Part shown: positions 1 to 8,326 of the stretch, one piece after another
Layout: the number at the start of each line of letters is the position of its first letter
Numbering within the stretch: position 1 is the stretch's first letter
Made by a program: the position numbers and the translations under genes
Notes under the pieces: model-generated
Told to the model about the DNA's origin: nothing
The model's input: the letters and a program-made list of their open reading frames with translations, nothing else
The model's database searches: none
Source of the DNA: Spirochaetales bacterium
GTDB taxonomy: Bacteria > Spirochaetota > Spirochaetia > SZUA-6
DNA: 64,000 nucleotides
Assembly (NCBI GenBank): GCA_027021365.1
Contig: JALUUM010000024.1
Coordinates: forward strand, 1 to 64,000
Direction: 5' to 3'

Positions 1-174
1 ATTTTGGGAATACCCGAGGAGATGACGCTTATTACCCTCGTTGTTTTCGGAAAGAAGGATGAAATGATAAACGAGCTTCTCACCGAGAAGCAGAGGGATA
101 TAGAGAGACAGAGGCCGGAAAGGCTTCCCTTCGAAGGCTATGCGTTCCTCGATGAATACGGAAACTCCCTGTAG
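1..174 (+). CDS. Nitroreductase-family protein, C-terminal end (partial)
   Basis: Only the last 57 codons are present; the gene begins before the window. The reading frame from base 1 to the TAG stop contains LGIPEEM followed by a strand ending VVFGKK and a charged tail ending in FLDEYGN. This matches the end of nitroreductase-fold flavoproteins, where a conserved LGIP(E/D) turn precedes the last core strand. Such enzymes use FMN and NAD(P)H to reduce nitro groups, quinones or flavins. The substrate cannot be told from this fragment. It converges on the aldehyde dehydrogenase, and the two share a terminator hairpin. Confidence 0.6.
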   Translation: MLGIPEEMTLITLVVFGKKDEMINELLTEKQRDIERQRPERLPFEGYAFLDEYGNSL

Positions 175-200
175 AGACAAAGTTGAGATGGCAAAAGCAA

Positions 201-253
201 GGGTTTCACCCCGAATTTGACTCTTTGTCTCTTTGGCTTGCGGGGTGAAACCC
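201..253. terminator. Bidirectional terminator-like hairpin between convergent genes
   Basis: A perfect 13-base inverted repeat, GGGTTTCACCCCG at 201-213 and CGGGGTGAAACCC at 241-253, encloses a 27-base loop. It lies between the end of the nitroreductase and the end of the oppositely oriented aldehyde dehydrogenase. There is no long T-run, so it may act as a weak terminator or as an mRNA 3' stabiliser. Confidence 0.6.
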
Positions 254-272
254 TTTACGGTTGTTTCCCGGT

Positions 273-1658
273 CTATTTCCCGTACTTTTCCCAGTACTTT
301 CCGAATATCTCTTCCTCTTTGGGAACAACGGGATCGATGGGCTTGGCAACCCAGGTGTAGTTCAAGAAGTGTTTCCACGTGATGTTTTCCGATGTTATGT
401 TTCCTCCCCAGGTTCCGCAACCGAGAGTCATGGAGAATGGCATCCCGTTGTCGTAGTTGCCGCTGTTCCCGTAACTCTGTGGCTGCCTTACCATCATCCT
501 GCTAACATGATTCTTCAATGCGAGTTCCATTATGTGATCCTCGTTGAAGGAGTGAATACCACATGAATGGCCATATCCGCAGAACCTCGTTATCCTCTCC
601 ACGTAATCGATTGCCTCTTCGAATGGGCCGTACTTCCAAAGCGTGAGCACAGGCGAGAGCTTCTCGCAGGAGAAGGGATCTTCCGGGCCTACCTTTTCAC
701 CTAGTACCATAAGGAATTCTGTTCCCTCCGGTATATTGATACCTGCCATGCCGGCAATCTTTTCTACAGACTGGGCAACGATCTCCTTGTTCAGGTGAGA
801 GCCATCCGGCCACATCACCTTCCTTAAGTTTGCCTTTTCTTCGGCATTGCAGAGGTAACCCCCGTTCTCCTTTAGGGCTTCCAGCATCTTGTCCCAGATT
901 GATTCTTGTATTACTACTGAGTTTTCAGAGGAACAAGAGGTAGCGTGATCGAAGGTTTTTCCGAGGAATATCTTCTTTGCAGCATCCTTTATGTCTGCAG
1001 TTTCATCGACTACGACAGTTGCGTTACCTGCCCCTACTCCGTATGCAGGGGTACCGCTGGAGTATGCGACCTTTACCATTGCAGAACCTCCCGTTGCCAC
1101 AACGAGGTCCACTTCCTTCATAAGCTGCTGGGTCAGTTCCGGAGAGGGCTCCTTGAGGTACTGTAACAGGTCTGCAGGTGCACCAACCTTTTCCAGGCCC
1201 TTTCTCATATATTCGATTGCCAGGCCGGAGCATTTCTTGGAGCGGGGATGCGGTGCGAATATAACCGCATTTCTCGTTTTCAGTATGGGAAGGCCATTTC
1301 CTGCAGGAGTTGACGTGGGGTTCGTTACCGGTGTCAGTGCGGCTATTACGCCAACCGGTTTTGCTATCTTTACGATACCCTTTTCAGGAATCTCCTCTAC
1401 GACACCAACGGTTTTTACACCCTGCAGGTCGCGAAGTGTGCCGAGGGCCTTTTTCTGGTGCTTTATCAGCTTATGTTCAAAGATTCCCATGCCTGTCTCT
1501 TCTATTGCCATTTTTGCGCATGCTTCGGCATTCTCTTTCTTGTAAATCTCCCAACCGGCAGCAGCGACCATTTCATCTACCTTCTCCTGGGGCCAGTATT
1601 CGACAATCTTCTGAGCTTCCCTGGCTCTTCTGACCAGTTCTTTGATATTATCAGCCAT
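273..1658 (-). CDS. Acylating aldehyde dehydrogenase (EutE/PduP/SauS-like)
   Basis: This 461-residue protein is a CoA-acylating aldehyde dehydrogenase that interconverts an acyl-CoA and its aldehyde with NAD(H). The catalytic cysteine is Cys242 in HATSCSSE, and the cofactor-binding glycines are at 189-191 (ATGGSAMV). Length and layout match the acetaldehyde dehydrogenase domain of EutE, PduP and AdhE, or sulfoacetaldehyde dehydrogenase SauS; the iron-dependent alcohol dehydrogenase half of AdhE is absent. The start is supported by an AAGGAGGAGAT ribosome site. In a fermenter it would reduce acetyl-CoA to acetaldehyde or consume an aldehyde made elsewhere. No microcompartment genes are nearby and no targeting peptide is apparent, so a free cytoplasmic enzyme is likely. 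The exact aldehyde is unknown. Confidence 0.85.
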   Translation of the reverse strand: MADNIKELVRRAREAQKIVEYWPQEKVDEMVAAAGWEIYKKENAEACAKMAIEETGMGIFEHKLIKHQKKALGTLRDLQGVKTVGVVEEIPEKGIVKIAKPVGVIAALTPVTNPTSTPAGNGLPILKTRNAVIFAPHPRSKKCSGLAIEYMRKGLEKVGAPADLLQYLKEPSPELTQQLMKEVDLVVATGGSAMVKVAYSSGTPAYGVGAGNATVVVDETADIKDAAKKIFLGKTFDHATSCSSENSVVIQESIWDKMLEALKENGGYLCNAEEKANLRKVMWPDGSHLNKEIVAQSVEKIAGMAGINIPEGTEFLMVLGEKVGPEDPFSCEKLSPVLTLWKYGPFEEAIDYVERITRFCGYGHSCGIHSFNEDHIMELALKNHVSRMMVRQPQSYGNSGNYDNGMPFSMTLGCGTWGGNITSENITWKHFLNYTWVAKPIDPVVPKEEEIFGKYWEKYGK

Positions 1659-1813
1659 ATCTCCTCCTTAAAAATTTATTTTCACTTATAAGTAAAATAC
1701 GGTAGTAGTATATTATATTTTAAAATTGTTTTTGAAAAGAGATTTTAAAATTTTTCTCTGAAATTTTATGCTCGAAATCAATGCTTGTGCGTTTATGTGT
1801 TGTAATGGAAGAT

Positions 1814-2110
1814 TTACTGCTTATCTTCGGGTTTCTCTATCTCGGTAATCTCGTAGAACTCCTCGAGTTTGCCGCTCAAACCCTTTTTCTCCACTTCTAT
1901 TTCATTCCAGTAGAGACTGCGGAAACCGAAGGACATGGGAAGGTTTGATATTCTCATACTCTTCTCTTTTTTTTCAATCCTGTAGTATCTGCCACAGGAG
2001 TTACACCTGACAGTTGCAGGTTCGGAATCCTCAATCGTTTCCAGATCGGTGGAGCCGCACCTGCATATGAAATCTTCCATATCGTATACGATTACCTTTC
2101 TCTTTTTCAC
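1814..2110 (-). CDS. Small zinc-ribbon protein, function unknown
   Basis: This is a short protein with a CxC-17-CxxC zinc-ribbon pattern (CRCG near its N-terminus, then CNSC) and a mixed alpha/beta C-terminal half; I do not recognise a family. The open frame extends upstream to a TTG at 2152, but a promoter-like pair (TTTACA and TATTAT, 16-base spacer) lies inside that extension. GTG at 2110 is therefore taken as the start, giving 98 residues; ATG at 2080 is a second option. The four cysteines suggest nucleic-acid or protein binding. It is a single gene, divergent from the FG-GAP lipoprotein. Confidence 0.6.
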   Translation of the reverse strand: MKKRKVIVYDMEDFICRCGSTDLETIEDSEPATVRCNSCGRYYRIEKKEKSMRISNLPMSFGFRSLYWNEIEVEKKGLSGKLEEFYEITEIEKPEDKQ

Positions 2111-2118
2111 AGGATCAT

Positions 2119-2146
2119 ATAATATACTTATCTTCGCTTTTGTAAA
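2119..2146 (-). promoter_or_regulatory. Sigma-70-like promoter of the zinc-ribbon gene
   Basis: On the minus strand TTTACA (2146-2141) and TATTAT (2124-2119) are separated by 16 bases. The -10 box ends 8 bases before the in-frame GTG at 2110, so the transcript would have almost no leader. Confidence 0.4.
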
Positions 2147-2221
2147 TGGCAAAGATACTTGAAAAAGATGAATTACGGGCTATTAATATAGGAAAACCAT
2201 TATTATAAAGGAAATCTGATT

Positions 2222-3556
2222 ATGAAAAAACTAGCATGGGTGCTTACACTGATTGCAGCAATCTTTCTTGTTTCCAACTGTGAAAATCCCGTTCAAGGTT
2301 ACATCCTTACAAATCTCTACGGTCCAAAGTACAACCTCGAGGTAGAAAAGCTTACGGTGGCAGGTGCAATAGATTTTGGTTTTTCAGTCGATACATACGG
2401 TGATTACATAATTGTTGGTGCACCGGCAGATAAAAATAATACCACTGTTGAAGAAAAGGCGTACATCTACCACAGAACGGGTGTTGACAGCTGGGAAGGG
2501 CCCTTTGCCTTGTCGCTGCCTGCAGATTACGTAAAAGGTGACAGGTTCGGGTATTCCGTTTCCATTTACGGCGATTTTGCAGCAGTGGGTGCTATCGACA
2601 AGTCGGTGAATGGAAAGCCGAATGCAGGTGCCGTTTATATCTATAGGAAAAAGGCAGGCACTGTAAATCAGTGGGAAGAGGTAAAGAAGCTTACCAAGGC
2701 GGATCAGACAGGTTCTACGGTTTATCCTGTAACGGGGAACGAGGAATTCGGTAGATCTGTCAAGCTGTACAACAATTGGCTGCTGGTAGGTGCGCCATAT
2801 GACGGTTTTGATGGTTCCGGCTCCGATCTGGGGGCTGTTTACAGATTCAAGTACAACGGTAGTGACTGGCAGTATGATTACTTCTTTTCACGTAACACTG
2901 TTTTGGACGGTGCAAATTTTGGCATGGCGATAGATGTGAACTCGAGTTATGCGGTAATCGGTGCTCGGGGAGAGGACATAAACGGCAAAAGCAATGTGGG
3001 CTCAGTTTATATCTACAGTTTCAACAATGATAAATTCGAGTTCAAAGAAAAGATTTCCAATACAGCCTACTATACGGGAAACGACGATTTCTTTGGTGGG
3101 AGCCTCTCTCTGTCGGGTGATTTCCTTGCTGTCGGTGTGGCAGGTGCGATTGTAAATGATATCTTCATTGCGGGACAGGTGCAGGTGTACATGCTGGAGA
3201 ATGGAAGCTGGAACAGTACACCTGCCTTGTTACAGCTTCCCGAACCTGCAGCTTACGATTTTTTTGGATTTCCGGTGGCTTTAAAGCAGACTGCAGAGGG
3301 CGATTACATACTGCTTGCCGGATGCATCGACAGGGATAACGGTGACCTTGCAGATGCAGGTGCCGTATATATCTACACCAATCCGGGAGGAACAAATACA
3401 TGGACATTGCAGAAGGAACTTCGTGCCTCCGATTCATCGGCCAATGCCTATTTTGGTAACTCCATTGCCCTAGGCGATGAGTATGCGATAGTTGGTGCAT
3501 CTACACTGCGGGATGATACTGTCTTTGAGAACGGCAGAGTCTATATTTTCCGGTAG
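2222..3556 (+). CDS. Lipoprotein with seven FG-GAP (integrin-type) beta-propeller repeats
   Basis: This 444-residue secreted protein has a lipoprotein signal peptide with Cys20 in LVSNC as the predicted lipidation site. The mature part consists of about seven repeats of the FG-GAP type. Each has a phenylalanine-glycine turn and a strand ending VGAP or VGA, for example DFGFSVDTYGDYIIVGAP and NFGMAIDVNSSYAVIGA. Seven repeats would close a beta-propeller like the integrin alpha headpiece. Such lipoproteins sit at the outer membrane or periplasm and usually bind proteins or sugars, often with bound calcium. It is monocistronic, with a promoter-like TTGAAA/TATTAA upstream. Two unrelated propeller lipoproteins (LVIVD type) lie at 32683 and 38889. 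The ligand is unknown. Confidence 0.8.
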   Translation: MKKLAWVLTLIAAIFLVSNCENPVQGYILTNLYGPKYNLEVEKLTVAGAIDFGFSVDTYGDYIIVGAPADKNNTTVEEKAYIYHRTGVDSWEGPFALSLPADYVKGDRFGYSVSIYGDFAAVGAIDKSVNGKPNAGAVYIYRKKAGTVNQWEEVKKLTKADQTGSTVYPVTGNEEFGRSVKLYNNWLLVGAPYDGFDGSGSDLGAVYRFKYNGSDWQYDYFFSRNTVLDGANFGMAIDVNSSYAVIGARGEDINGKSNVGSVYIYSFNNDKFEFKEKISNTAYYTGNDDFFGGSLSLSGDFLAVGVAGAIVNDIFIAGQVQVYMLENGSWNSTPALLQLPEPAAYDFFGFPVALKQTAEGDYILLAGCIDRDNGDLADAGAVYIYTNPGGTNTWTLQKELRASDSSANAYFGNSIALGDEYAIVGASTLRDDTVFENGRVYIFR

Positions 3557-3621
3557 AATCGTACCTTCCGGATAGCATGAAATCGGTCGCATAAATAATC
3601 AATTCTTTCATAAAAAATCAC

Positions 3622-3650
3622 TTGACGTGTAATTCAAGGTAGGTTAAAAT
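3622..3650 (+). promoter_or_regulatory. Sigma-70-like promoter at the head of the nucleobase-catabolism run
   Basis: TTGACG (3622-3627), a 17-base spacer and TAAAAT (3645-3650) lie 45 bases before the nitrilase-type amidase start. A GAAGGAG ribosome site follows. Confidence 0.65.
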
Positions 3651-3694
3651 CGAAGTCAAAATATCAATTTAAATTATAATGAAGGAGTATTGGT

Positions 3695-4561
3695 ATGGCG
3701 AGAGTTGTGAAATGTGGGCTCATTCAGGCATCGAACCCGAAACATGAGGGTTCACTGGAAGAAATCAAAGAGGCCATGATAGCGAAACATATTCCAATGA
3801 TAGAGGATGCCGGTAAAAAGGGTGTCCAGATACTGAGCCTTCAGGAGATCTTTTTTGGTCCCTATTTCTGTGCCGAGCAGGAGACAAAGTGGTATGGAAT
3901 GGCCGAGCCTGTTCCCGGGCCGACTACCGAGAGGCTGGCAGAATATGCGAAGAAATACAGAATGGTAATGATAATACCTGTTTACGAAAAGGCAATGGAT
4001 GGTGTCTATTACAATACTGCTGCAGTGATAGATGCAGACGGAAAGTACCTTGGCAAGATGAGGAAGATTCATATTCCGCATACCTGGCCCGGCTTCTGGG
4101 AAAAATTCTATTTCAAGCCCGGAAATCTCGGGTATCCCGTCTTTGAAACGGCCTATGCAAAGATAGGAATTTTCATCTGTTACGACAGGCATTTCCCCGA
4201 GGGAGCGAGGATTCTTGCACTGAAAGGTGCCGAGATTCTTTTTAACCCCTCTGCTACGACAGCAGGAAAATCGAGGTACCTCTGGGAACTCGAACAGCCT
4301 GCACAGGCAGTTGCAAACGGTGTATTCATCGGGGCGATAAACAGGGTTGGAACTGAAAAGCCATGGGAATTCGGAAGGTTCTACGGTTCAAGCTACTTTG
4401 TAGATCCTCGTGGAAAGATTATCGCACAGGCAAGCGAGGACAAGGATGAGCTTGTTGTAGCTGATATAGATCTCGATCAGATAAGAGAGGTAAGAGACGG
4501 CTGGCAGTTCTTCCGGGATAGAAGGCCGGAAATGTATACGGAAATCTGTAAACAGATGTAA
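3695..4561 (+). CDS. Nitrilase-superfamily amidohydrolase (beta-ureidopropionase / N-carbamoylputrescine amidase type)
   Basis: This 288-residue carbon-nitrogen hydrolase has the Glu-Lys-Cys triad: Glu51 in LQEIFFGP, Lys124 in RKIHIPH and Cys162 in FICYDRHFPE. The family cleaves non-peptide C-N bonds in amides and N-carbamoyl compounds. The closest pattern is beta-ureidopropionase or N-carbamoylputrescine amidase, which release ammonia and CO2 from an N-carbamoyl amine. It opens a same-strand run with a nucleobase permease, AllF/G/H-like genes and a molybdenum hydroxylase, so a ureido acid or the amide left after carbamoyl removal is the likely substrate. A terminator follows directly, so part of its transcription is independent of the permease. 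Family is certain; substrate is inferred. Confidence 0.88.
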   Translation: MARVVKCGLIQASNPKHEGSLEEIKEAMIAKHIPMIEDAGKKGVQILSLQEIFFGPYFCAEQETKWYGMAEPVPGPTTERLAEYAKKYRMVMIIPVYEKAMDGVYYNTAAVIDADGKYLGKMRKIHIPHTWPGFWEKFYFKPGNLGYPVFETAYAKIGIFICYDRHFPEGARILALKGAEILFNPSATTAGKSRYLWELEQPAQAVANGVFIGAINRVGTEKPWEFGRFYGSSYFVDPRGKIIAQASEDKDELVVADIDLDQIREVRDGWQFFRDRRPEMYTEICKQM

Positions 4562-4582
4562 CTATTAGCTAATGGAGTTGAT

Positions 4583-4628
4583 TTCCGCTAACCTTTATGT
4601 TATAAAGGTTAGCGGAATACTTTTTTTT
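4583..4628 (+). terminator. Intrinsic terminator after the amidase gene
   Basis: A perfect 16-base stem (4583-4598 with 4602-4617), a three-base loop and eight T residues at 4621-4628 make a textbook Rho-independent terminator. It separates the amidase from the permease. Confidence 0.9.
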
Positions 4629-4678
4629 GAAGTTCCCTCTCTAAGGGGGGAAGAAAAAAAACAAAGGGAGGTCAGTGT

Positions 4679-6205
4679 ATGAGCGACCAGGAACAAAAAC
4701 AAGCTAAAGGCTGGGTAATATACCCGATCGGAAGCCGTCCCAAGATGGGCTTGGCATTCCTTCTCGGGTTCCAGCAGTACCTTACGATGTTCGGTGCAAC
4801 AGTACTGATACCGTTCATAGTCGGAGGAGCCCTGAAATTTCCTCAGGAACAGTTGGCTCTTCTTATTGCAACAATGTTCTTCGTATCGGGTATAACGACC
4901 CTTATCCAGCAGTCTCCTCTTGGAAACAGACTGCCTATCATTCAGGGTGGTACCTTCTCTTTCTTGGGGCCGATGTTTGCAATAGTAGGAATGGTTTCCG
5001 CACAGAAACTCGGATGGCAGGTGGGGATACAGCAGGTTTCCGCATCTGTTATGTTTGCATCGGTTTTTGAAATAGTTCTCGGATATTCCGGTTTAATGGG
5101 TATCATAAAGAGAGCGATAAGCCCGATAGCAATCGGACCTACCATCGCAATGATCGGTTTGGCTCTCTATGGAATCGGTGCTCCGTGGATGGCAACCAAC
5201 TGGGTTGTCTCGCTTATAACGTTAACGGCACTTGTTCTTTACTCTCAGGTATTCGCAAGAAAGTCGAGAATATTCCTTCTCTTCCCCGTACTTCTTGCAA
5301 TTATCACAGGATGGCTGGCAGCTTTGATCGGTACACTTGCCGGTTGGATTCCTGCAGGTAACGAGGCAAACCTTACAGGGAAGCTCGATCTTATAAGAAC
5401 GGCTCCTTGGCTCTGGATCAAGCCTGCTATTCCCTTTAAGTGGGGCGTACCTAAGATTACCAGTATAACAGTTGCCGGTTCCTTCGGAATGCTTGCCGGT
5501 TACCTTGCATCGATGATAGAGTCCATCGGTGACTACTATGCATGTGCAAGAATCGCTGAAGGACCAGTTCCCACTGCAAAGATGATATCCAGAGGTCTCG
5601 GTGCAGAGGGTCTCGGATGTCTCGTTGCAAGTCTCTTTCAGACAGGTAACGGTACTACATCATATTCGGAGAATATCGGTGCAATAGGTCTTACAAGGGT
5701 CGCAAGCCGCCGTGTAATAAGGGCTGGTGCGGTGATAATGCTTGTACTGCCGCTAATCGGTAAGTTTAGTGCCACATTGGCAACTCTGCCGAAACCTGTA
5801 GTAGGTGCAATGTATGTCGGCCTCTTCGGTTTGATAGCTGCTGTGGGACTTTCCAACCTGCAGTTCGTGAACCTGAACAATGCAAGGAACCTCTTTATAA
5901 TCGGTATCTCATTCTTCGCAGGTCTAAGTTTCCCTGCCCATTTCAATGCAACCCCGATCAATTTGGAAGCTGCAGGGCAGACGGCCAAGGTTCTCGGTGA
6001 TATTCTTCAGGCAATACTTACAACGGGTATGGCTGTAACAGGTATCATTGCAATATTCCTCGACAACGTACTTCCCGGAGCTACGAAGGAAGAGCGTGGT
6101 ATTGCTTACTGGGAAGCAGAAGCAAGCGATGAAGCCTGGGAGAAGGCCGAGGAAGAGTGGAAAAAGATGAAGGTTGGTGAAGAGAGAAAGGTTTTTGTCG
6201 AATAG
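4679..6205 (+). CDS. NCS2-family nucleobase:cation symporter (uracil/xanthine permease)
   Basis: This 508-residue, strongly hydrophobic protein belongs to the nucleobase/ascorbate transporter (NCS2) family. It carries the family's substrate-binding region MIESIGDYYAC and the later FQTGNGTTSYSENIGAIGLTRVASRR segment, corresponding to the conserved transmembrane helix 8-10 core. The predicted fold is 14 membrane segments with a charged C-terminal tail rich in Glu and Lys. Members import uracil, xanthine, urate or other oxopurines with protons or sodium. The residues visible here do not settle which. A GGGAGG ribosome site precedes the ATG. Its position among molybdenum hydroxylase and AllF/G/H-like genes identifies it as the likely entry step for the substrate of this gene set. 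Confidence 0.9.
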   Translation: MSDQEQKQAKGWVIYPIGSRPKMGLAFLLGFQQYLTMFGATVLIPFIVGGALKFPQEQLALLIATMFFVSGITTLIQQSPLGNRLPIIQGGTFSFLGPMFAIVGMVSAQKLGWQVGIQQVSASVMFASVFEIVLGYSGLMGIIKRAISPIAIGPTIAMIGLALYGIGAPWMATNWVVSLITLTALVLYSQVFARKSRIFLLFPVLLAIITGWLAALIGTLAGWIPAGNEANLTGKLDLIRTAPWLWIKPAIPFKWGVPKITSITVAGSFGMLAGYLASMIESIGDYYACARIAEGPVPTAKMISRGLGAEGLGCLVASLFQTGNGTTSYSENIGAIGLTRVASRRVIRAGAVIMLVLPLIGKFSATLATLPKPVVGAMYVGLFGLIAAVGLSNLQFVNLNNARNLFIIGISFFAGLSFPAHFNATPINLEAAGQTAKVLGDILQAILTTGMAVTGIIAIFLDNVLPGATKEERGIAYWEAEASDEAWEKAEEEWKKMKVGEERKVFVE

Positions 6206-6240
6206 CCTTTGCCTTTCGATTCATCCAGAGTATAGAAGAG

Positions 6241-6277
6241 ATGGCATGGAGGATGATTCCTCCATGCCATATTTTTT
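6241..6277 (+). terminator. Intrinsic terminator after the permease
   Basis: A perfect 13-base stem, ATGGCATGGAGGA (6241-6253) with TCCTCCATGCCAT (6258-6270), has a four-base loop and six T residues at 6272-6277. Confidence 0.9.
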
Positions 6278-6293
6278 AGCGGAAGTTTAAAAC

Positions 6294-6677
6294 ATGATAG
6301 ACAAGAGATTCAGGAAGCTGCTCTACTATGTCCTTGCAATACTGGTGGTTCTGGTATTCTACTTGATTTTCAATGCGGGAAACCCCAAATCCATAATCAG
6401 ATTCCTGGTTAAGGACCCAGCCTACGATGTTACCGTGACAGTCGTCCTTTCGATAATAATTGTAGCCATTTCAATCACCCTTACATCGGGCAGGCAGGAT
6501 GACCCGTTGAAACACATGCTGGAGATAAACAGGGAACACATACGAAAGCTGCGCTCAAAGGGTAAGAGTGAATCGGAGATAGCCGATTCCTTCCTGAAGG
6601 AGATAGGGGTAAAGAAGGGCCTTTTCTATCCACTTGCGAAAAGGCGAGTTTTGCGTTACCTTTCCAGGATAGATTGA
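6294..6677 (+). CDS. Small membrane protein, function unknown
   Basis: This 127-residue protein has two predicted membrane helices, at about residues 9-27 and 45-65. A basic, helical cytoplasmic tail follows, containing a stretch (RSKGKSESEIADSFLKEIG) reminiscent of short UBA-like or helix-hairpin segments. I do not recognise a family. It starts just after the permease terminator and is followed within 16 bases by a second single-helix membrane protein. The pair then runs into the AllH-like gene, so they may be accessory membrane factors of the transport or catabolic system, but nothing in the sequence shows a function. The ribosome site (GGAAG) is modest. Confidence 0.65.
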   Translation: MIDKRFRKLLYYVLAILVVLVFYLIFNAGNPKSIIRFLVKDPAYDVTVTVVLSIIIVAISITLTSGRQDDPLKHMLEINREHIRKLRSKGKSESEIADSFLKEIGVKKGLFYPLAKRRVLRYLSRID

Positions 6678-6692
6678 GGGGAGTGAAGTATT

Positions 6693-7172
6693 ATGGAATT
6701 TCTGGAAGGTCTGACAAATCCGGGATGGTTGACATTTGCCCTTGTTTTTCTCGGTATAATATTTTTTCTCGCATTCATAAGGCAGAGGGAGAGCAAGAGG
6801 ATACTGGAGAAGTTCGACGAGGATAACATCATAATTACAGCTTTCGGGGTAAATTATTTCGGACTGGAATCGGAAAAAGGTGGCCCCTTGAGAAGTTCGG
6901 GGGCTCTGGTACTCTTGAAAGACGGCCTTTACTACAGGGCAAGGTACTTAAAGAGGGAACTATTTATAAAGGGAAACTCCATAACCTACATCGGAATATC
7001 CGATGTGCACAAGGGTAAACCTCTCTACCAGAATGCAGTGATAATTCAGTTTCTAAATGATGAGGGGAAAGAGGATAAGGCAGCTTTCAGGATGCCGTAT
7101 CCGAACCACTGGCTCGTTGCTATCAGGAAAAATCTCATAGGTGCAAGCAAGAGGAACCAGGAAAAGAGTTAG
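6693..7172 (+). CDS. Single-pass membrane protein, function unknown
   Basis: This 159-residue protein has one N-terminal membrane helix (about residues 14-32) and a soluble domain rich in beta strands. The domain includes an alternating pattern around SGALVLLKDGLYYRARYLKRELFIKG that resembles small PH-like or bacterial membrane-anchored sensor domains; this is a guess. A strong GAGGGGAG site sets the start. It is cotranscribed with the preceding 127-residue membrane protein. No catalytic motif is visible. Confidence 0.65.
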   Translation: MEFLEGLTNPGWLTFALVFLGIIFFLAFIRQRESKRILEKFDEDNIIITAFGVNYFGLESEKGGPLRSSGALVLLKDGLYYRARYLKRELFIKGNSITYIGISDVHKGKPLYQNAVIIQFLNDEGKEDKAAFRMPYPNHWLVAIRKNLIGASKRNQEKS

Positions 7173-7235
7173 TCGGACACTCCGAGGCTGAATATTCCAA
7201 TTTTTTCAGGTTTATAGAAGGAAACAGAAAGTAAA

Positions 7236-8183
7236 GTGATCGAAGCAGGTCTCAAAGGAGAACTCGTCGGAAGCCTGAAGGGTGAATTGAGAATCGTTTC
7301 CCTGTACAGCAAGGTTGTAAATCTAATCACCAAAGAGGGGTTGCTGTTCTCCCTGGTAGCGAATGAAGGTTTGATGAGCGGCCTTGCCGTGGAGGCAGAG
7401 GGATTGTTCGACGAGGCCGTTAGAAAACACTTAAGAGAGGGTATTCCAGGCAGGATTACAGAGGACTCCGTTACACTATTTACCCCTCACAGCGGTATCG
7501 TAATCTCTCTGAAAGATGCTTCCCCCTGGTCGGGGAAAGTAAATACAAATATGGTTATCACTTTCAAGCAGGCAGATGAACTCGGAGAGAAGCTTGTCAA
7601 GCTTCTTGGCCGGCATGGAAAGAGGGGAGGATTTCTCGATGTAATCGGGAATGAATTGGATGAGAAGAATTATTTTCTAATCAAGGCGGATAGAATTCTA
7701 AAAGGGATTCTCGAAAGAGCAGGGGAAGATAAAGCGGGGGTTAAGAGTGCAAAAATAGGACTTTCAAAGAAGCATCTTTTACTTAGAGGGCTGGAGAAAC
7801 TGGTGGGATTGGGTATCGGTTTTACCCCATCGGGAGACGATTTCATAGCGGGGTGTCTCCTCGGAGAAACACTGGTTAATGAAAGAGAAGCGAGTATAAA
7901 GATCGAGAGAGAGGGCATCGAAAAGGCACTGGTCAGGACCAATGACGGAGGAAGGTCCCTACTATGGCAGGTTTTACGGGGGATATTTCCTGCATATATA
8001 AGGGACTTTCTTTCCCAGCTGGAGAATGCCTGCTTGGATCATGAAAGAGGCCTGTTTGATAACGAGATGCTCGAGCAGGCGGTAAGGGACGCTGTTTTAC
8101 ATGGTGAGACCTCCGGAACGGATACGCTAACAGGATTTGCCTGGTTTCTGAAAGTTCCCGGAAAATTTTTACTAAAATATTGA
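7236..8183 (+). CDS. DUF2877 (AllH/YlbF-like) subunit of an AllFGH-type carbamoyltransferase
   Basis: This 315-residue protein carries the DUF2877 signature GLGIGFTPSGDDFIAGCLLG at about residues 190-210 and a second conserved run, ALVRTNDGGRSLL. In Escherichia coli the homologue YlbF/AllH works with FdrA (AllF) and YlbE (AllG) and has been reported as part of the oxamate carbamoyltransferase that splits oxalurate to oxamate and carbamoyl phosphate. Here the other two components lie 8-10 kb downstream on the same strand, separated by a molybdenum hydroxylase and a Na+ pump. The start is GTG with a weak ribosome site, about 60 bases after the preceding gene. It is longer than the E. coli protein. 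The substrate is inferred. Confidence 0.8.
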   Translation: MIEAGLKGELVGSLKGELRIVSLYSKVVNLITKEGLLFSLVANEGLMSGLAVEAEGLFDEAVRKHLREGIPGRITEDSVTLFTPHSGIVISLKDASPWSGKVNTNMVITFKQADELGEKLVKLLGRHGKRGGFLDVIGNELDEKNYFLIKADRILKGILERAGEDKAGVKSAKIGLSKKHLLLRGLEKLVGLGIGFTPSGDDFIAGCLLGETLVNEREASIKIEREGIEKALVRTNDGGRSLLWQVLRGIFPAYIRDFLSQLENACLDHERGLFDNEMLEQAVRDAVLHGETSGTDTLTGFAWFLKVPGKFLLKY

Positions 8184-8208
8184 CCTGTTTTCAAAAACAT
8201 GTTAAAAT
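8180..8208 (+). promoter_or_regulatory. Promoter of the molybdenum-hydroxylase genes with palindrome in the spacer
   Basis: TTGACC (8180-8185) and TAAAAT (8203-8208) are 17 bases apart. The -35 box overlaps the stop codon of the AllH-like gene. The spacer contains a perfect 6-2-6 inverted repeat, TGTTTT-CA-AAAACA (8186-8199), a likely operator because a bound protein would cover the promoter. Confidence 0.65.
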
Positions 8209-8326
8209 CCAATTTGAATTAATATTTGCTTTAGGAATTGAAGCTGGCAGTTTGACAACATCAGGGTAAATGATAAACTGCCAGCTTAATAAATTCATGA
8301 ACAATCCTGAGAGGAGGCTATTGCGT

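Noticed and set aside
3557..4678. Purine or other riboswitch in front of the amidase or permease genes
   Set aside because: No conserved junction motifs or paired helices other than the terminator at 4583-4628 were seen.
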